Shown: positions 51,451 to 60,686, numbered from the stretch's first letter. The stretch: DNA of 64,000 nucleotides from Bacteroidaceae bacterium (GCA_017464345.1 JAFUAH010000030.1:1-64000); one strand, 5' to 3'. A program made the numbers and translations. The notes: generated by a model not told the origin, from the letters alone.

Positions 51451-52158
51451 ATGGACTTTACAGAAATTAACAATGAGTTAGGCAACCTCTTTGGAGTGAC
51501 TCTATTCGATCCGCAGCAGTTCATCTCGCTGGTCCTCCGATTCTTCATCAATCTGGTTGTAGTCAGCATCATTGCCCGCTACTTCTACTACCCACATAGC
51601 CGCCGTCGCGACTACATGTTCATCTTTCTGCTCATGTCGCTAAGCATCTTCCTGCTCGTGAGCCTGATGGAGGGTGGCGGCATGGAGCTGGGTGCAGCCA
51701 TGGGCCTGTTTGCCATCTTTGGCATCATGCGCTTCCGCACAGAGGCAGTGCCCATCCGTGAGATGACCTACCTCTTCATGCTCATCGCCATCAGTGTCAT
51801 CAATGCCGTGGCACAGGGCGACTATCATCCCAAGGCACAGTACTGGGACGGCGTGGGCATCGTCACCATCATCTTTGTCAATCTGGTCTTCATCGCTATG
51901 GCATGGCTCTTCGAGTCAAGCAAAATCATGTCTGACAATTGCTCGAAGTACATCAAATATGATAATGTAAACCTAGTGGCACCTGACAAGCGTGAAGAAC
52001 TGAAAGCCGACCTGGAGAAGCGCACGGGGCTGAAAATCCTTCGCATCGAAGTGGGCATGATAGATTACTTGAAGGATGCAGTGCTCATCCGCATCTTCTA
52101 CGATGAGAAGGCAGACCGTGGCAGCAGCATTGCCGAGATGTCGAAGATGCCAAGGTAA
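51451..52158 (+). CDS. DUF4956 integral membrane protein
   Basis: A 235-residue protein with about four or five membrane segments (25-45, 52-70, 80-95, 107-122, 138-155) and a cytoplasmic C-terminal domain of about 75 residues. The stretch GAAMGLFAIFGIMRFRTEAV followed by PIREMTYLFM is the hallmark of DUF4956. These proteins accompany VTC-domain genes in many phyla and may form the membrane gate for polyphosphate or a related polymer (inference). It is the second gene of the cluster 50632-54708. Confidence 0.88.
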   Translation: MDFTEINNELGNLFGVTLFDPQQFISLVLRFFINLVVVSIIARYFYYPHSRRRDYMFIFLLMSLSIFLLVSLMEGGGMELGAAMGLFAIFGIMRFRTEAVPIREMTYLFMLIAISVINAVAQGDYHPKAQYWDGVGIVTIIFVNLVFIAMAWLFESSKIMSDNCSKYIKYDNVNLVAPDKREELKADLEKRTGLKILRIEVGMIDYLKDAVLIRIFYDEKADRGSSIAEMSKMPR

Positions 52159-52242
52159 TCTCAGCGCCTTATCATTAAACAATATAGGCTTATTTCGGTC
52201 TAAACTGGAAGAGAATATTTGGAACGAATCAAAAAAAGTCTT

Positions 52243-53049
52243 ATGAAACGTTTTGGAGTCGTATGTCTTGTGCTTCTCGTCGCCCATCAGGTTTGGGCCG
52301 ACGACAACACGGGCGGAGTCTGGACCGAGGTAGGCGTGAGCAAGGCATTACCCTACAACCTCAGCGCGGAGGCCAGTGCCGAGTACCGCACCATCGACTG
52401 GTTCGACTGGTCGAGCCGCTGGAATGTGGGGGCGGGGCTGACCTATAAGCTGGGAAAGAACTTCCGCTTTGGCCTAGGCTACACTTTCATCCAGAAGCAC
52501 AATCAGGAAGAGTGGAAAAACCACTATGGCAGCAATAGCGGAAAGTGGAACGGATACAACGTTGATGCACCTAACTGGGCCAATCGCCACCGTCTGTCCT
52601 TCGATGTCGTAGGCACGAAGAAATTCCGCAAAGTTCTGCGCATCAGCCTGCGCGAACGCTACCAGTACACCTACCAGGCTCCACGTGACGTGGACCGCAT
52701 GAAGCTGCGTGACCCCAGCTATGACGGAGAGGGAAATCTCACAAGCCTGGACGATACCACCTACACTGTAGACCGCAAATCGGCCAAAAACCGTCACCTC
52801 CTGCGCTCACGCCTGAAACTGTCCATCGACAAGAAGGGCTGGAAGTGGGAACCCTACATCAGCGTGGAGGCACACAACAATCTGGGCGACAAGATGCACC
52901 TCGACAAGGTGCGCACGGCCGTCGGCGTGGACTACAGCATCAAGAAGAGCCACAAGGTGGGACTGGGCTACATCTTTAACCATGAGAACGACGATGACGG
53001 AGACCAGAACATACACGCCATATCTGTCGGATACAGCTACAAATTTTAA
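52243..53049 (+). CDS. DUF2490 outer-membrane beta-barrel protein
   Basis: The ATG at 52243 is preferred to one at 52219 because it gives a typical signal peptide (MKRFGVVCLVLLVAHQVWAD). The 268-residue protein then shows repeated amphipathic strands with WSSRWNVGAGLTYKLGKNFR, GLGYTFIQKHN, and a terminal strand AISVGYSYKF ending in Phe. This fits DUF2490 barrels. It follows the DUF4956 gene by 84 bases and could be the outer-membrane part of the same pathway. Confidence 0.8.
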   Translation: MKRFGVVCLVLLVAHQVWADDNTGGVWTEVGVSKALPYNLSAEASAEYRTIDWFDWSSRWNVGAGLTYKLGKNFRFGLGYTFIQKHNQEEWKNHYGSNSGKWNGYNVDAPNWANRHRLSFDVVGTKKFRKVLRISLRERYQYTYQAPRDVDRMKLRDPSYDGEGNLTSLDDTTYTVDRKSAKNRHLLRSRLKLSIDKKGWKWEPYISVEAHNNLGDKMHLDKVRTAVGVDYSIKKSHKVGLGYIFNHENDDDGDQNIHAISVGYSYKF

Positions 53050-53094
53050 TATTTTCAATACTTCAATTTCACAACGCCTCTAAATATTAACGCT

Positions 53095-53460
53095 ATGAAG
53101 AAAATCTTTTTTATTGTGACACTATTAGCTGCCAGCCTTGCAGCACATGCCGAAGACTACAAATATCTGACACTAGCCTACAACAGCATGGAAAAGAGCA
53201 TTGAACTGGGCACCATTCAGAAGATAACCTTTACTGACGGGCAACTGGTGGTGACCACCAGTGACGGCAGCGAAACATTTGCCCAGAACCAAATGGAGAA
53301 GATGTATTTCAGCCAGACTGCCACTAACATCCAGTCCACGGTCGCCGATGTTCCCCAGACAGGCACCTCCGTCTATGACCTGCAAGGACGCAAAATACAG
53401 CAGTCCCGCCCGTCCAAGGGCATATACATCGTGAATGGTAGGAAAGTTGTCATCAAGTAA
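53095..53460 (+). CDS. Small secreted protein with YDLQGR-type C-terminal tail
   Basis: A 121-residue protein: signal peptide (1-19, ending AAHAE), a short beta-rich body with TIQKITFTDGQLVVTTSDGS, and a C-terminal VYDLQGRKIQQSRPSKGIYI then VNGRKVVIK tail. The body resembles the N-terminal region of secreted proteins at 24863 and 26514 in style (short strand repeats around KITF). Function unknown. It sits 12 bases before the beta-helix gene. Confidence 0.65.
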   Translation: MKKIFFIVTLLAASLAAHAEDYKYLTLAYNSMEKSIELGTIQKITFTDGQLVVTTSDGSETFAQNQMEKMYFSQTATNIQSTVADVPQTGTSVYDLQGRKIQQSRPSKGIYIVNGRKVVIK

Positions 53461-53472
53461 TAGTCGACAGCC

Positions 53473-54708
53473 ATGAAAAGGATTACCATTCTCCTCTCTT
53501 GTATCCTCGTCAGCCTCGGCATGGCGGCCCAGAGCCAAATGCGGCTGTGGCATGGCGGCGAATCGACGCGCATCAACCTGAGCGATGCACAGAACATGGT
53601 GTTCGGCTCTGGAGGCACCACCGTATCCATCGCTGGCACCACGTATCAGACCTCGGCTATCGACAGCCTGACGATGATTCATCAGGTCACAGTCACCTTC
53701 AACGGTAACAGTGTCACGACCAGCATCCCCGCTGCCGTGGCCAAAGATATCACCGCAGAGGCCGACGGCGCATACCTCACCATCACCAACAACAACGTCA
53801 GCAATGAAGTGGAATTCGTACTGAGCGGCGAGAGTAGCAATGGTGGTTTCACCTACAATGGCTCGTACAAGGCTACGATATGCCTCAACGGACTCACACT
53901 CACCAGCCAGCGGGGAGGTGCCATCGACATACAGTGTGGCAAACGCATAGCCCTGGTGCTGAATGACGGGACCACCAACACACTGGCCGACTACGCCAGC
54001 GGCACACAGAAGGCATGTCTCTACAGCAAGGGCCACGTAGAAGTGGAGGGCACTGGCACACTGAACGTCACGGGCAACCTCACTCACGCCATCAAGACCA
54101 AGGAATACCTGCAACTGAAGAAATCCACTGGTGCCATCAACATCGTGAAGGCTGCCGGAGATGCCATCCACGTGGGGCAGTACTACCTGCAAAACGGGGG
54201 AAGCATCAGCATCACCTCCACCACCCAGGCCGATGGCATTCAGGCCGAATATCTGACCCTCGAAGACGACATCACGCCCGACCCCAACGAGGAAAACAAC
54301 GGACAGGTCATCATCAAGGGCGGTACCATCAATATAGAGATGACGCACGAGGACTGCAAAGCCATCAAGGCAGACGACCTCGTCACCATCACTGGCGGCA
54401 CCTTCGACATCAAGGCTTCCGGCAATGGCAGCCGTGGCATCCAGACCGACGGCAGCATGGTCATCGGTGAGTCTGGCGGCACAGACGCATCGCCCACAAT
54501 CACTATCTCTGCCAGCGGTGGGCTGTGTACGAACGAGGCCGATGTCGATGACCCGCATCGCTGCATGGGCATCAAGGTGGATGGCGACCTGACGGTCTAT
54601 GCCGGCACCACCACGGTCACCAACACCGGTTCCAAGAGCCGCGGCATCAAGGTCGCCGGTACATACACCAAGACTGGCGGTGTTGTGAATGCCACCATCA
54701 AGAACTGA
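53473..54708 (+). CDS. Secreted Cthe_2159-like carbohydrate-binding beta-helix protein
   Basis: A 411-residue protein with signal peptide (1-19, ending GMAAQ), then an N-terminal strand region and a right-handed beta-helix-like body (about 85-405) with recurring Gly-rich rungs: GGAIDIQCGKRIALVLNDGT, GHVEVEGTGTLNVTGN, DAIHVGQYYLQNGGSISITS, GSRGIQTDGSMVIGESGG, SRGIKVAGTYTKTGG. This matches the carbohydrate-binding domain family named after Clostridium thermocellum Cthe_2159, which binds acidic polysaccharides. Homologues are often found with VTC and DUF4956 genes, as here. It ends the cluster; a 22-bp stem terminator follows. Confidence 0.82.
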   Translation: MKRITILLSCILVSLGMAAQSQMRLWHGGESTRINLSDAQNMVFGSGGTTVSIAGTTYQTSAIDSLTMIHQVTVTFNGNSVTTSIPAAVAKDITAEADGAYLTITNNNVSNEVEFVLSGESSNGGFTYNGSYKATICLNGLTLTSQRGGAIDIQCGKRIALVLNDGTTNTLADYASGTQKACLYSKGHVEVEGTGTLNVTGNLTHAIKTKEYLQLKKSTGAINIVKAAGDAIHVGQYYLQNGGSISITSTTQADGIQAEYLTLEDDITPDPNEENNGQVIIKGGTINIEMTHEDCKAIKADDLVTITGGTFDIKASGNGSRGIQTDGSMVIGESGGTDASPTITISASGGLCTNEADVDDPHRCMGIKVDGDLTVYAGTTTVTNTGSKSRGIKVAGTYTKTGGVVNATIKN

Positions 54709-54774
54709 CGAACAGCTAGCACTGAGTGCCGCATCGGCCCTCATAGGCTAGAAGTACAAGGGAAACTCCTGGAC

Positions 54775-54823
54775 GTGACGTGCCCCCCGGACATTTTCAG
54801 TAAATGTCCGGGGGGCACGTCAC
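54775..54823. terminator. Very long perfect-stem bidirectional terminator
   Basis: Bases 54775-54796 and 54802-54823 are perfect reverse complements (22-bp stem, 5-base loop), with a CCCCCC/GGGGGG centre. TATTTGT follows on the plus strand. It separates the beta-helix gene from the convergent S24 gene. Confidence 0.85.
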
Positions 54824-54833
54824 TATTTGTAGC

Positions 54834-55475
54834 TCACTCCAGTGTACGGATGATGCAAACGGCCTTATACACGGCGGCAATTTGCTCCTTCAGCACCTGG
54901 AAGGGTTCGTAGGCAGGATTGTCGCTGTAGAGCGTCAGCGTGGGGCTCTGCCCGTTCACCCCCTTGATGCGCTTCAGCATACGCTCATTGTCGCGTGTGA
55001 AGATAAGATAAATGTCATTGGGACGGATACGCGACATGGCATCCAGTTTCCGCACACCCACGATGTCGCCACTCTGTATGGTGGGATCCATCGAGTTTCC
55101 CACGACGGGGAAGTAGGCATCCACCTCGAGGCCGGGGATGGAGATGCGCTCTGTGCTCACATCCTCGTCCCCCATTTCCAACTGACCGGCGCTGGCAGGC
55201 ATCCGGTTGTAGTAGGGCGAGCCCACAGGCAGCACATCGGCCTGCGACCGGCTTTCCTGATAGCCCCTCCGAGGCATCTCCTCCTTATCCGTCAGCCAGT
55301 CGAAACTGACATCCGGCAGTGCACGGCATATCTTTGCCACTCCGCCGGGAGGGATTTGGTTCTGCGATATCCAGTTGGCAATCGTGGGCTGCGTGGTTCC
55401 TATCATGGTGGCAAACACTTTCTGCGTACCTCCATACTCACGAATCAGCATTCTCAGTTTCTCTCTTGCATCCAT
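54834..55475 (-). CDS. S24-family (LexA/CI-like) repressor
   Basis: A 213-residue protein with an N-terminal HTH (residues about 14-45; GTQKVFATMIGTTQPTIANW) and a C-terminal S24 peptidase domain with catalytic Ser in GNSMDPTI (about 128) and Lys in RMLKRIKG (about 165). Such regulators cut themselves when RecA is activated; the Ala-Gly type cleavage site is not certain (PASAGQ near residue 95 is a candidate). No phage genes are adjacent, so it may be a host stress regulator. It is one of the two clear regulators in the window. Confidence 0.85.
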   Translation of the reverse strand: MDAREKLRMLIREYGGTQKVFATMIGTTQPTIANWISQNQIPPGGVAKICRALPDVSFDWLTDKEEMPRRGYQESRSQADVLPVGSPYYNRMPASAGQLEMGDEDVSTERISIPGLEVDAYFPVVGNSMDPTIQSGDIVGVRKLDAMSRIRPNDIYLIFTRDNERMLKRIKGVNGQSPTLTLYSDNPAYEPFQVLKEQIAAVYKAVCIIRTLE

Positions 55476-55680
55476 CTTTTTTCTCTTTTACTTGATTACG
55501 AATGCAAAGTTATTCATTTTCTAATCATCTTCCAAATATTTTATCAATTATTTTATACTCATTTTATCCGAATCGGTCACCAGGCCTGCAATAGAGCATC
55601 TGCAGGGGGAGCATTTCATGTAAGGATATTTCAGCCCATCCGAGAAGCCGTGCCCAAATAGCCGGGAGCAGCAAAAAGCA

Positions 55681-55714
55681 AGGGGGCCGTGTCATGATTC
55701 TGACACGGCCCCCT
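55681..55714. terminator. Terminator of tRNA-Leu
   Basis: AGGGGGCCGTGTCA (55681-55694) pairs with TGACACGGCCCCCT (55701-55714). On the minus strand it is followed by TGCTTTTTG. The rest of 55476-55728 shows no gene. Confidence 0.85.
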
Positions 55715-55728
55715 CTTCTTTTAGCCTG

Positions 55729-55810
55729 TACCCAGAGCCGGGGTCGAACCGGCACGGGTTTCCCCACTGGTGTTTGAGACCAGCGCGTCTACCGATTCCG
55801 CCATCTGGGC
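55729..55810 (-). tRNA. tRNA-Leu (anticodon CAA)
   Basis: An 82-base class II tRNA on the minus strand: acceptor GCCCAGA/TCTGGGT, anticodon arm CTGGT-CTCAAAC-ACCAG with CAA, a long variable arm (GGGGAAACCC-type), T arm CCGG-TTCGACC-CCGG. CCA is not encoded. Confidence 0.93.
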
Positions 55811-55820
55811 TTAGCGAGTG

Positions 55821-55849
55821 CAAAGGTACGCAAATAAATTAGAAATCAA
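55821..55849 (-). promoter_or_regulatory. tRNA-Leu promoter, sharing TACCTTTGCACTCGCTA with tRNA-Lys
   Basis: Minus-strand TACCTTTG at 55828-55821, then CACTCGCTA as in the tRNA-Lys promoter (32331-32347). A TTG lies at 55849-55847 (18-base gap). Confidence 0.7.
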
Positions 55850-55859
55850 AAATTAAAGA

Positions 55860-58568
55860 TTAAAAATTTGCGCTTTTGAAGTATTTTTCACCGTTTTGTA
55901 TATACAGTCCCTTCTTCTGGCCTGCTTTGCGCCTGCCGCTGAGGTCGTAGGCCGGGGTCGTCTGCTGGTGCTGAGCAGGCGACGGTGCTCCGACATCGTG
56001 CAGGCCCACCTGATTACCGTCGATGCCGTTAAAGACGAAGACGGTGCTGCCAGGCAGGGTGAGGGTCAGGGTCTGGTCTATATCGATAGGCTGGCCCTCA
56101 GAGAGACCGTTCAGCGCATTCTGCACCTTGAAGGCCTTGCTGAGCACGATGCTGCCCGTGACCGAGGAGGGAATGTCGAGTGCCTGGCGCAGGGTGGTCC
56201 GGAAGGTCTGTGAGGCATTGCTTCCGTTGCGCAGGGTGAGTACCGACTTCAGGCCGTTCCATGCGGCCCAGCCATAGACGTTGGCCTGCGTGCCGTCCCA
56301 CGGGTTACCGCCCACCCAGTGGATGTCGGGCAGGACGTCGGCCTGCTCGCGCTGCCACTGAATGCACTCGGCCAGGTCGGCCCACAGTTTGCCATTGTTG
56401 ATGCTGTTCATCAGGCTGTAGTCATTGTAGAGCTCCACCATGCCGCTGCCACAGGCGAAGGCACAGCGCATCTCGCGCAGGACGGCCTGGTAGCCCTGGT
56501 TCTTGCTGACATTGCCGTGGGTGGAGAGGATGAAGCCATGCGTCATCAGCGTATTGATGGGGCAGAGGGGAGCATTCTGCACGAAGTTCTGATAGACCAG
56601 GCGGTCGCGGTACGTTATCCAGTTTTCGCGGTCTATCGAGTTGTTGCCGATAGTGCCGTAGTCGTTCTCCTGCCGCCAGACGGCATCGGTGAAGTGGAAC
56701 CAGAAGGGGCTGGCCCACGTGCCGACGGTGGTGTTGAAGAAGATGTCGGGCTTCAGTTGCCGACGCACTTGGTCTTCCAGGTTGATGATAGCTTCGGCGT
56801 TCTCCTCACCCGTCGTCCCACTGTCGGGGCCTGTGGCACTGAACTGAGCACTGATGCCGTCGAACTTGAAGAAGCGGAAGTCGTAATGGTCTATCATGTA
56901 CTTGCAGGCATCCCAGAACGTCTGGTAGTAGTCAGGGTTGGAGAGCTGCATACCGCCCTTGCCGTTCCAGTACTGGCGGCGGTAGTTGCCGCTCTGTCCG
57001 TAGCCGCCCACGGGGCCCAACCAGGCACCGATGCCACTGCCCATCTGGCGTGCCACCTCGTCAGCCTCCTGGAATCCGTTGGGGAAGTTCTTGTTGAAGG
57101 TCCACGTACCGTACTGGTCCCATCCGTCGTCCCAGACGAAGGCCTCTACGCCGGTATTGTACTTGTCGAAGAACTTCTGCTTCCACTGCTGCATGACATC
57201 CACGCACTGCGAGATGTTCATGTTCGTGGTGTATTCGGGGTCGTTGTTGCGGTCGATGTTCAGCTCGTACCAACTGATATAGACGGGCATCGGCCGCCAG
57301 GGCACGGCCCGCTCGCGCTCGCTGTAGGCCAGGAACGAACGGCGCTGCTGCCCCTGTCCGACCATGCCCACCACACTGCTCACGTGCCATGTGGTGCCGG
57401 CGGTGATGCTGACGTTCCGGCTCCACGTTCCCCGTATCGACACCACATCCTGCGTCTCTCCCGTTTCCGAGGACTCCACTTCCAGTTTCACCGTGATGTT
57501 GCCACTGGAGGTGACGGTCTCGGTCTTCGTCTCGCCGAAGAAGCGCAGGGTGAACGTGCCGCTGTGGGGCACGTTGAAGGTGTATGTGTTCTGTGACTTC
57601 TGGCCACCCGTATATCCGAAGTGGTAGTCGCTGGCCACCACATTGCCGTTGGCATCCACCAAATCTACGCCACAGAGATTCATGCGATGGGAACCCGAGG
57701 TATATTGGAACTCCACCGTCAGCCGACCGGGCTCCGAGAGGGTGACGCTCCGGCTGTTCAGCACGACGTCGGGGTAAGTATATCCGACTTCGCCCACACG
57801 GGCCGGGATGGCGGCAGCCTCAGCCTGTTGCCACGACGTGGGTGTCCACGTCCAGTTCCACTGGCCCACCGTCTGGTAACCGTCCGACAAGGGTTCGGCC
57901 GTGGAGGTGTTCAGTCCCATGGGTGTCTCCAGTCCCGCAAACAGCTGGTCGCTCACAAGCACTGCCCCACGGGTGTTGCCCGAAACGCGCGGAGCCGATC
58001 CGGCCGACCGCACATCCACGTCGTACATCATCGGCACGATGTCGTGCATACGGGTATTGCGCAGGGCCTCGATGTCCAGTTCGGTGCGCAGGTAGTGGCT
58101 GCCGTCGCGCAGCACCGCCCTCCACGTCAGCTGCAGTGCAGGATTCGTACCATAGACGAAGCGGGCCACAAGGGCCTTTCCGTCGAAGTGCTCAGCCCCC
58201 TTGACGGCGGTCTCACTGCCCACAAGACTCTCGGTATATAGCGTGTCCAGCAGCAGTTCGCTGGCCTTCCGCGTCAGTTGGCCCTCCGCCCCCAGCGAGA
58301 ACTGGAACAGTTCCGTACCGGGCAGCAGGTTCATCTCCGGACTGCCGGCAAAGCGCAGCGTACCGTCGCGGTGAACGAAGGAGGCCGACAGGAGGTCGTT
58401 GCTCAGCGTATAGACTGAGTCCTTGAGTGAGAGGCGTGCCTGCCCCACAGCCGTCTGCTGCTGAGGATAGACCATGGGCAGATAGCCCTGCCCCGAGGCA
58501 CTGAGCTGGCTGAGCATCATAGCCAGCACCGGGAGAATGAAATGTCTCTTCATTGCTGTATTCTTCAT
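55860..58568 (-). CDS. Secreted alpha-galactosidase-like glycoside hydrolase (clan GH-D-like barrel)
   Basis: A 902-residue protein with a signal peptide (about 1-26). The N-terminal part (30-260) is a beta-sandwich like that before GH36 barrels. It is interrupted around 265-370 by what looks like a carbohydrate-binding insert (GRLTVEFQYTSGSHRMNLCG). The TIM barrel (about 430-760) has AFVWDDGWDQYGTW (about 479) and FRFFKFDGI (about 568), the typical nucleophile-strand motif of GH27/GH36 relatives. The C-terminal 30 residues form a YDLSGRRKAGQKKGLYIQNG tail. Substrate is not known; alpha-galactoside or alpha-N-acetylgalactosaminide would be likely. It lies 12 bases after the GH25 gene on the same strand. 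Confidence 0.7.
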   Translation of the reverse strand: MKNTAMKRHFILPVLAMMLSQLSASGQGYLPMVYPQQQTAVGQARLSLKDSVYTLSNDLLSASFVHRDGTLRFAGSPEMNLLPGTELFQFSLGAEGQLTRKASELLLDTLYTESLVGSETAVKGAEHFDGKALVARFVYGTNPALQLTWRAVLRDGSHYLRTELDIEALRNTRMHDIVPMMYDVDVRSAGSAPRVSGNTRGAVLVSDQLFAGLETPMGLNTSTAEPLSDGYQTVGQWNWTWTPTSWQQAEAAAIPARVGEVGYTYPDVVLNSRSVTLSEPGRLTVEFQYTSGSHRMNLCGVDLVDANGNVVASDYHFGYTGGQKSQNTYTFNVPHSGTFTLRFFGETKTETVTSSGNITVKLEVESSETGETQDVVSIRGTWSRNVSITAGTTWHVSSVVGMVGQGQQRRSFLAYSERERAVPWRPMPVYISWYELNIDRNNDPEYTTNMNISQCVDVMQQWKQKFFDKYNTGVEAFVWDDGWDQYGTWTFNKNFPNGFQEADEVARQMGSGIGAWLGPVGGYGQSGNYRRQYWNGKGGMQLSNPDYYQTFWDACKYMIDHYDFRFFKFDGISAQFSATGPDSGTTGEENAEAIINLEDQVRRQLKPDIFFNTTVGTWASPFWFHFTDAVWRQENDYGTIGNNSIDRENWITYRDRLVYQNFVQNAPLCPINTLMTHGFILSTHGNVSKNQGYQAVLREMRCAFACGSGMVELYNDYSLMNSINNGKLWADLAECIQWQREQADVLPDIHWVGGNPWDGTQANVYGWAAWNGLKSVLTLRNGSNASQTFRTTLRQALDIPSSVTGSIVLSKAFKVQNALNGLSEGQPIDIDQTLTLTLPGSTVFVFNGIDGNQVGLHDVGAPSPAQHQQTTPAYDLSGRRKAGQKKGLYIQNGEKYFKSANF

Positions 58569-58580
58569 GGTTCTTATTGT

Positions 58581-59453
58581 TTACTTTATTCCCTTTTCAT
58601 CGATATATTTCAGGAAGTCTTGGTACGTGCCGTTGAATTTGTCCAGATCAACGTAGTTCCTCGGTATTTCCCGCACTTCGCCATGGTGGCTGAACTGCCA
58701 GAAGACCGTGTTCGGAATATCGGGCGCCAGGTTCTGGTCGGGCTTGGCCATCCAGAAGTCGTGGTCGCTCAGCGCGGGGTCGTCCTTTACGTATTCGTTG
58801 TAGATTTTCCGGGTTGTGTAGATGATGGCCTTCACTCCCAGTTTACGCTCCACCACGGCCAGCCAGTCCTTCACTATCGGCACCATCCGCGGCGAACGGA
58901 TTTCGTAGTCCAGCACTGGCGGCAGGTCGCCCTTCTCCAGCCGGACGTTCTCCAGGAAGAAGCGAGCCTGCTCCGCTCCCGGCTCGTCCATCGTCAGATA
59001 GTGATACACGCCGCGATGGAAGCCATGGCGCTTGGCCTCGGCATAGTTGTACTCGTACATGGAATCCACATACCGCTCCAGCCGCTTGCGTTTCCTGCCT
59101 TTCCCGATGAAGGCCGTGCCCTTGGTGGCCCTGACGAAGACGAACTTCAGCGGCACCTGCCGCAGCCCATAGACATCGTTGTCGAAGTCCGACAGATTGT
59201 CCCAGTCTATCGTGTCCTGATACACCGACACGTCTATGCCATAGACCTCCGCAGGGCACCGTCCCTCCTGGGCATCGTCCTCGGCTATCACATCTACAAA
59301 CGACGTATCTACCGCCACCGTGTCCAGCCCGTCGGTTTCCACCCGTCCCGAGCCGCCTCCCGGCTTCAGCAGCAGCGTGGCCACCACGCCCACCAGCAGT
59401 CCGCAGGCAAAAACGCCTGTCCACTTGGCCATTGTCCAGTCCTTCGTTTCCAT
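58581..59453 (-). CDS. GH25 lysozyme (membrane-anchored muramidase)
   Basis: A 290-residue protein with an N-terminal membrane anchor (about 10-29) and a GH25 domain from about 68: GIDVSVYQDTIDW (Asp near 71), VFVRATKGTAF, HRGVYHYLTMDEPG, PPVLDYE (Asp/Glu near 180) and YTTRKIYNEYV. GH25 enzymes cut the MurNAc-GlcNAc bond of peptidoglycan. It heads a two-gene unit with the alpha-galactosidase-like protein. Confidence 0.92.
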   Translation of the reverse strand: METKDWTMAKWTGVFACGLLVGVVATLLLKPGGGSGRVETDGLDTVAVDTSFVDVIAEDDAQEGRCPAEVYGIDVSVYQDTIDWDNLSDFDNDVYGLRQVPLKFVFVRATKGTAFIGKGRKRKRLERYVDSMYEYNYAEAKRHGFHRGVYHYLTMDEPGAEQARFFLENVRLEKGDLPPVLDYEIRSPRMVPIVKDWLAVVERKLGVKAIIYTTRKIYNEYVKDDPALSDHDFWMAKPDQNLAPDIPNTVFWQFSHHGEVREIPRNYVDLDKFNGTYQDFLKYIDEKGIK

Positions 59454-59572
59454 GTATGCTTTTCCGTGTTATCTCTTCTTCTCTGCGCAAATATACGAAA
59501 ATTATGTCTTCCTCCCTACTTCTCTCCGCAGTTTCTTCCACTTTTTTTCATCCCTAAGCCACAACAAAAAAG

Positions 59573-59598
59573 CCCCAGAAGCATTTCTGCCTCCGGGG
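59573..59598 (-). terminator. Terminator of the 59692-62227 unit
   Basis: On the minus strand CCCCGGAGG (59598-59590) pairs with CTTCTGGGG (59581-59573, two G-U pairs) and is followed by CTTTTTTG. Confidence 0.7.
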
Positions 59599-59691
59599 AA
59601 CCTTTTGCCAAAGGTATGCTACATCTCTGATACCTTATGGGAAATCCCAATGCCTATAGACTTTTGGATAACTGATTAAAAGGGATTCTAG

Positions 59692-60096
59692 CTAATAAGA
59701 AATACTCGACGGATAAAGGTATCTGACAAGTGAACTCTTCTCATTGCGGAGCACTAATTGTGAACCGCTCACTTTGAAAGTAAGTTCTTCCACATCATTG
59801 GCATTTGACACATTTACACACCTAATTGTATTTCTCTTGATTGTATAGGTATAAGCGGTGTACTCCCCCCCCTGTCTACTCACCCATGCCAGTGCGCCAC
59901 TTTTGAAAACCATCAGTTCTCCCCAAGTGCAGGTACGTCGCGTACCACTATTCTCATACACGTAATAGTCCAATGCCCATGTACCATCAAGAACAGAGAT
60001 GTTTTCATATTCTTCATCCTTGTCCCCGCATGCGGTGAACAGTGTGCCCATCGCCAGCAGGGCGACAAACGCAAGTGTATATTTAAAAAATTTCAT
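59692..60096 (-). CDS. Small lipoprotein, possibly lipocalin-like
   Basis: A 134-residue lipoprotein with lipobox LFTAC (Cys near residue 23). The body begins LDGTWALDYYVYE and shows a pattern of short strands ending with LVLRNEKSSLVRYLYP, similar in style to lipocalin-like DUF4488/DUF5004-type lipoproteins of Bacteroidetes. No specific family can be named with confidence. Third gene of a lower-GC unit. Confidence 0.6.
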   Translation of the reverse strand: MKFFKYTLAFVALLAMGTLFTACGDKDEEYENISVLDGTWALDYYVYENSGTRRTCTWGELMVFKSGALAWVSRQGGEYTAYTYTIKRNTIRCVNVSNANDVEELTFKVSGSQLVLRNEKSSLVRYLYPSSISY

Positions 60097-60125
60097 GGGG
60101 ATTACTTTTTGAAAGAGAGAAAAGA

Positions 60126-60686
60126 TTACAAATCATCTATGTCTAACACAAGGCCAACCATTACACGATGGCTGGGGCTACCAAATTTCTTGAAGCTAAA
60201 GTCGCATTCGTATCCGGCTGCAATACCCCATTGCTTCCCAAGCAGAGTACAGACACGGGGAGACACCCCCATGTAGCCGTAGTTGTCCTTTACTTCCTTG
60301 CCCAAAATGCGTATGGACGAATGGCCATAGCCCACCATGGCACGACCTTCCACATAGAAATGCTTCCCAAGGAAGTAGCGGTAATTGGCTCCCACAGGCA
60401 CCTGTATGGCCAAGAAATCGCTTTTATTCCACAAGAATTCGAGACCTAGTAAGACATGTTTGATAACACCATTGACGCCTGCCGAGCCGCCCGACATCTT
60501 GCCATTGGCAAAAGGAAAACCGTAATGCAATTCGTAACTCGACTGGCGTTTTTGTAATTCCTGATTCTCGTCTTGTTTTGATTCGAATTTCAAATCAGTT
60601 ACGTCCTGACCAAGGGAAGAGGTTTCCTGCCCTAAGACATTCCCCCCGACTATCAGGAGAAATGACAAGATAAAAATCTTTTTCAT
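60126..60686 (-). CDS. Outer-membrane beta-barrel-like protein
   Basis: A 186-residue protein with signal peptide (1-19, ending GNVLGQ), a charged linker (20-48), then a barrel-like pattern: SYELHYGFPFANG, LLGLEFLWNKSDFLAIQVPV, GANYRYFLGKHFYVEGRAMV, GIAAGYECDFSF, VMVGLVLDIDDL. It probably folds as an eight-stranded barrel. Function unknown. It lies between the GLUG-like and the lipoprotein genes with gaps of 11 and 29 bases, so the three are likely one operon. Confidence 0.7.
   Translation of the reverse strand: MKKIFILSFLLIVGGNVLGQETSSLGQDVTDLKFESKQDENQELQKRQSSYELHYGFPFANGKMSGGSAGVNGVIKHVLLGLEFLWNKSDFLAIQVPVGANYRYFLGKHFYVEGRAMVGYGHSSIRILGKEVKDNYGYMGVSPRVCTLLGKQWGIAAGYECDFSFKKFGSPSHRVMVGLVLDIDDL

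Noticed and set aside
53173..54744. Minus-strand open frame (523 codons) opposite the beta-helix gene
   Set aside because: Antisense shadow of Gly/Thr-rich codons; runs across two sense genes with signal peptides.
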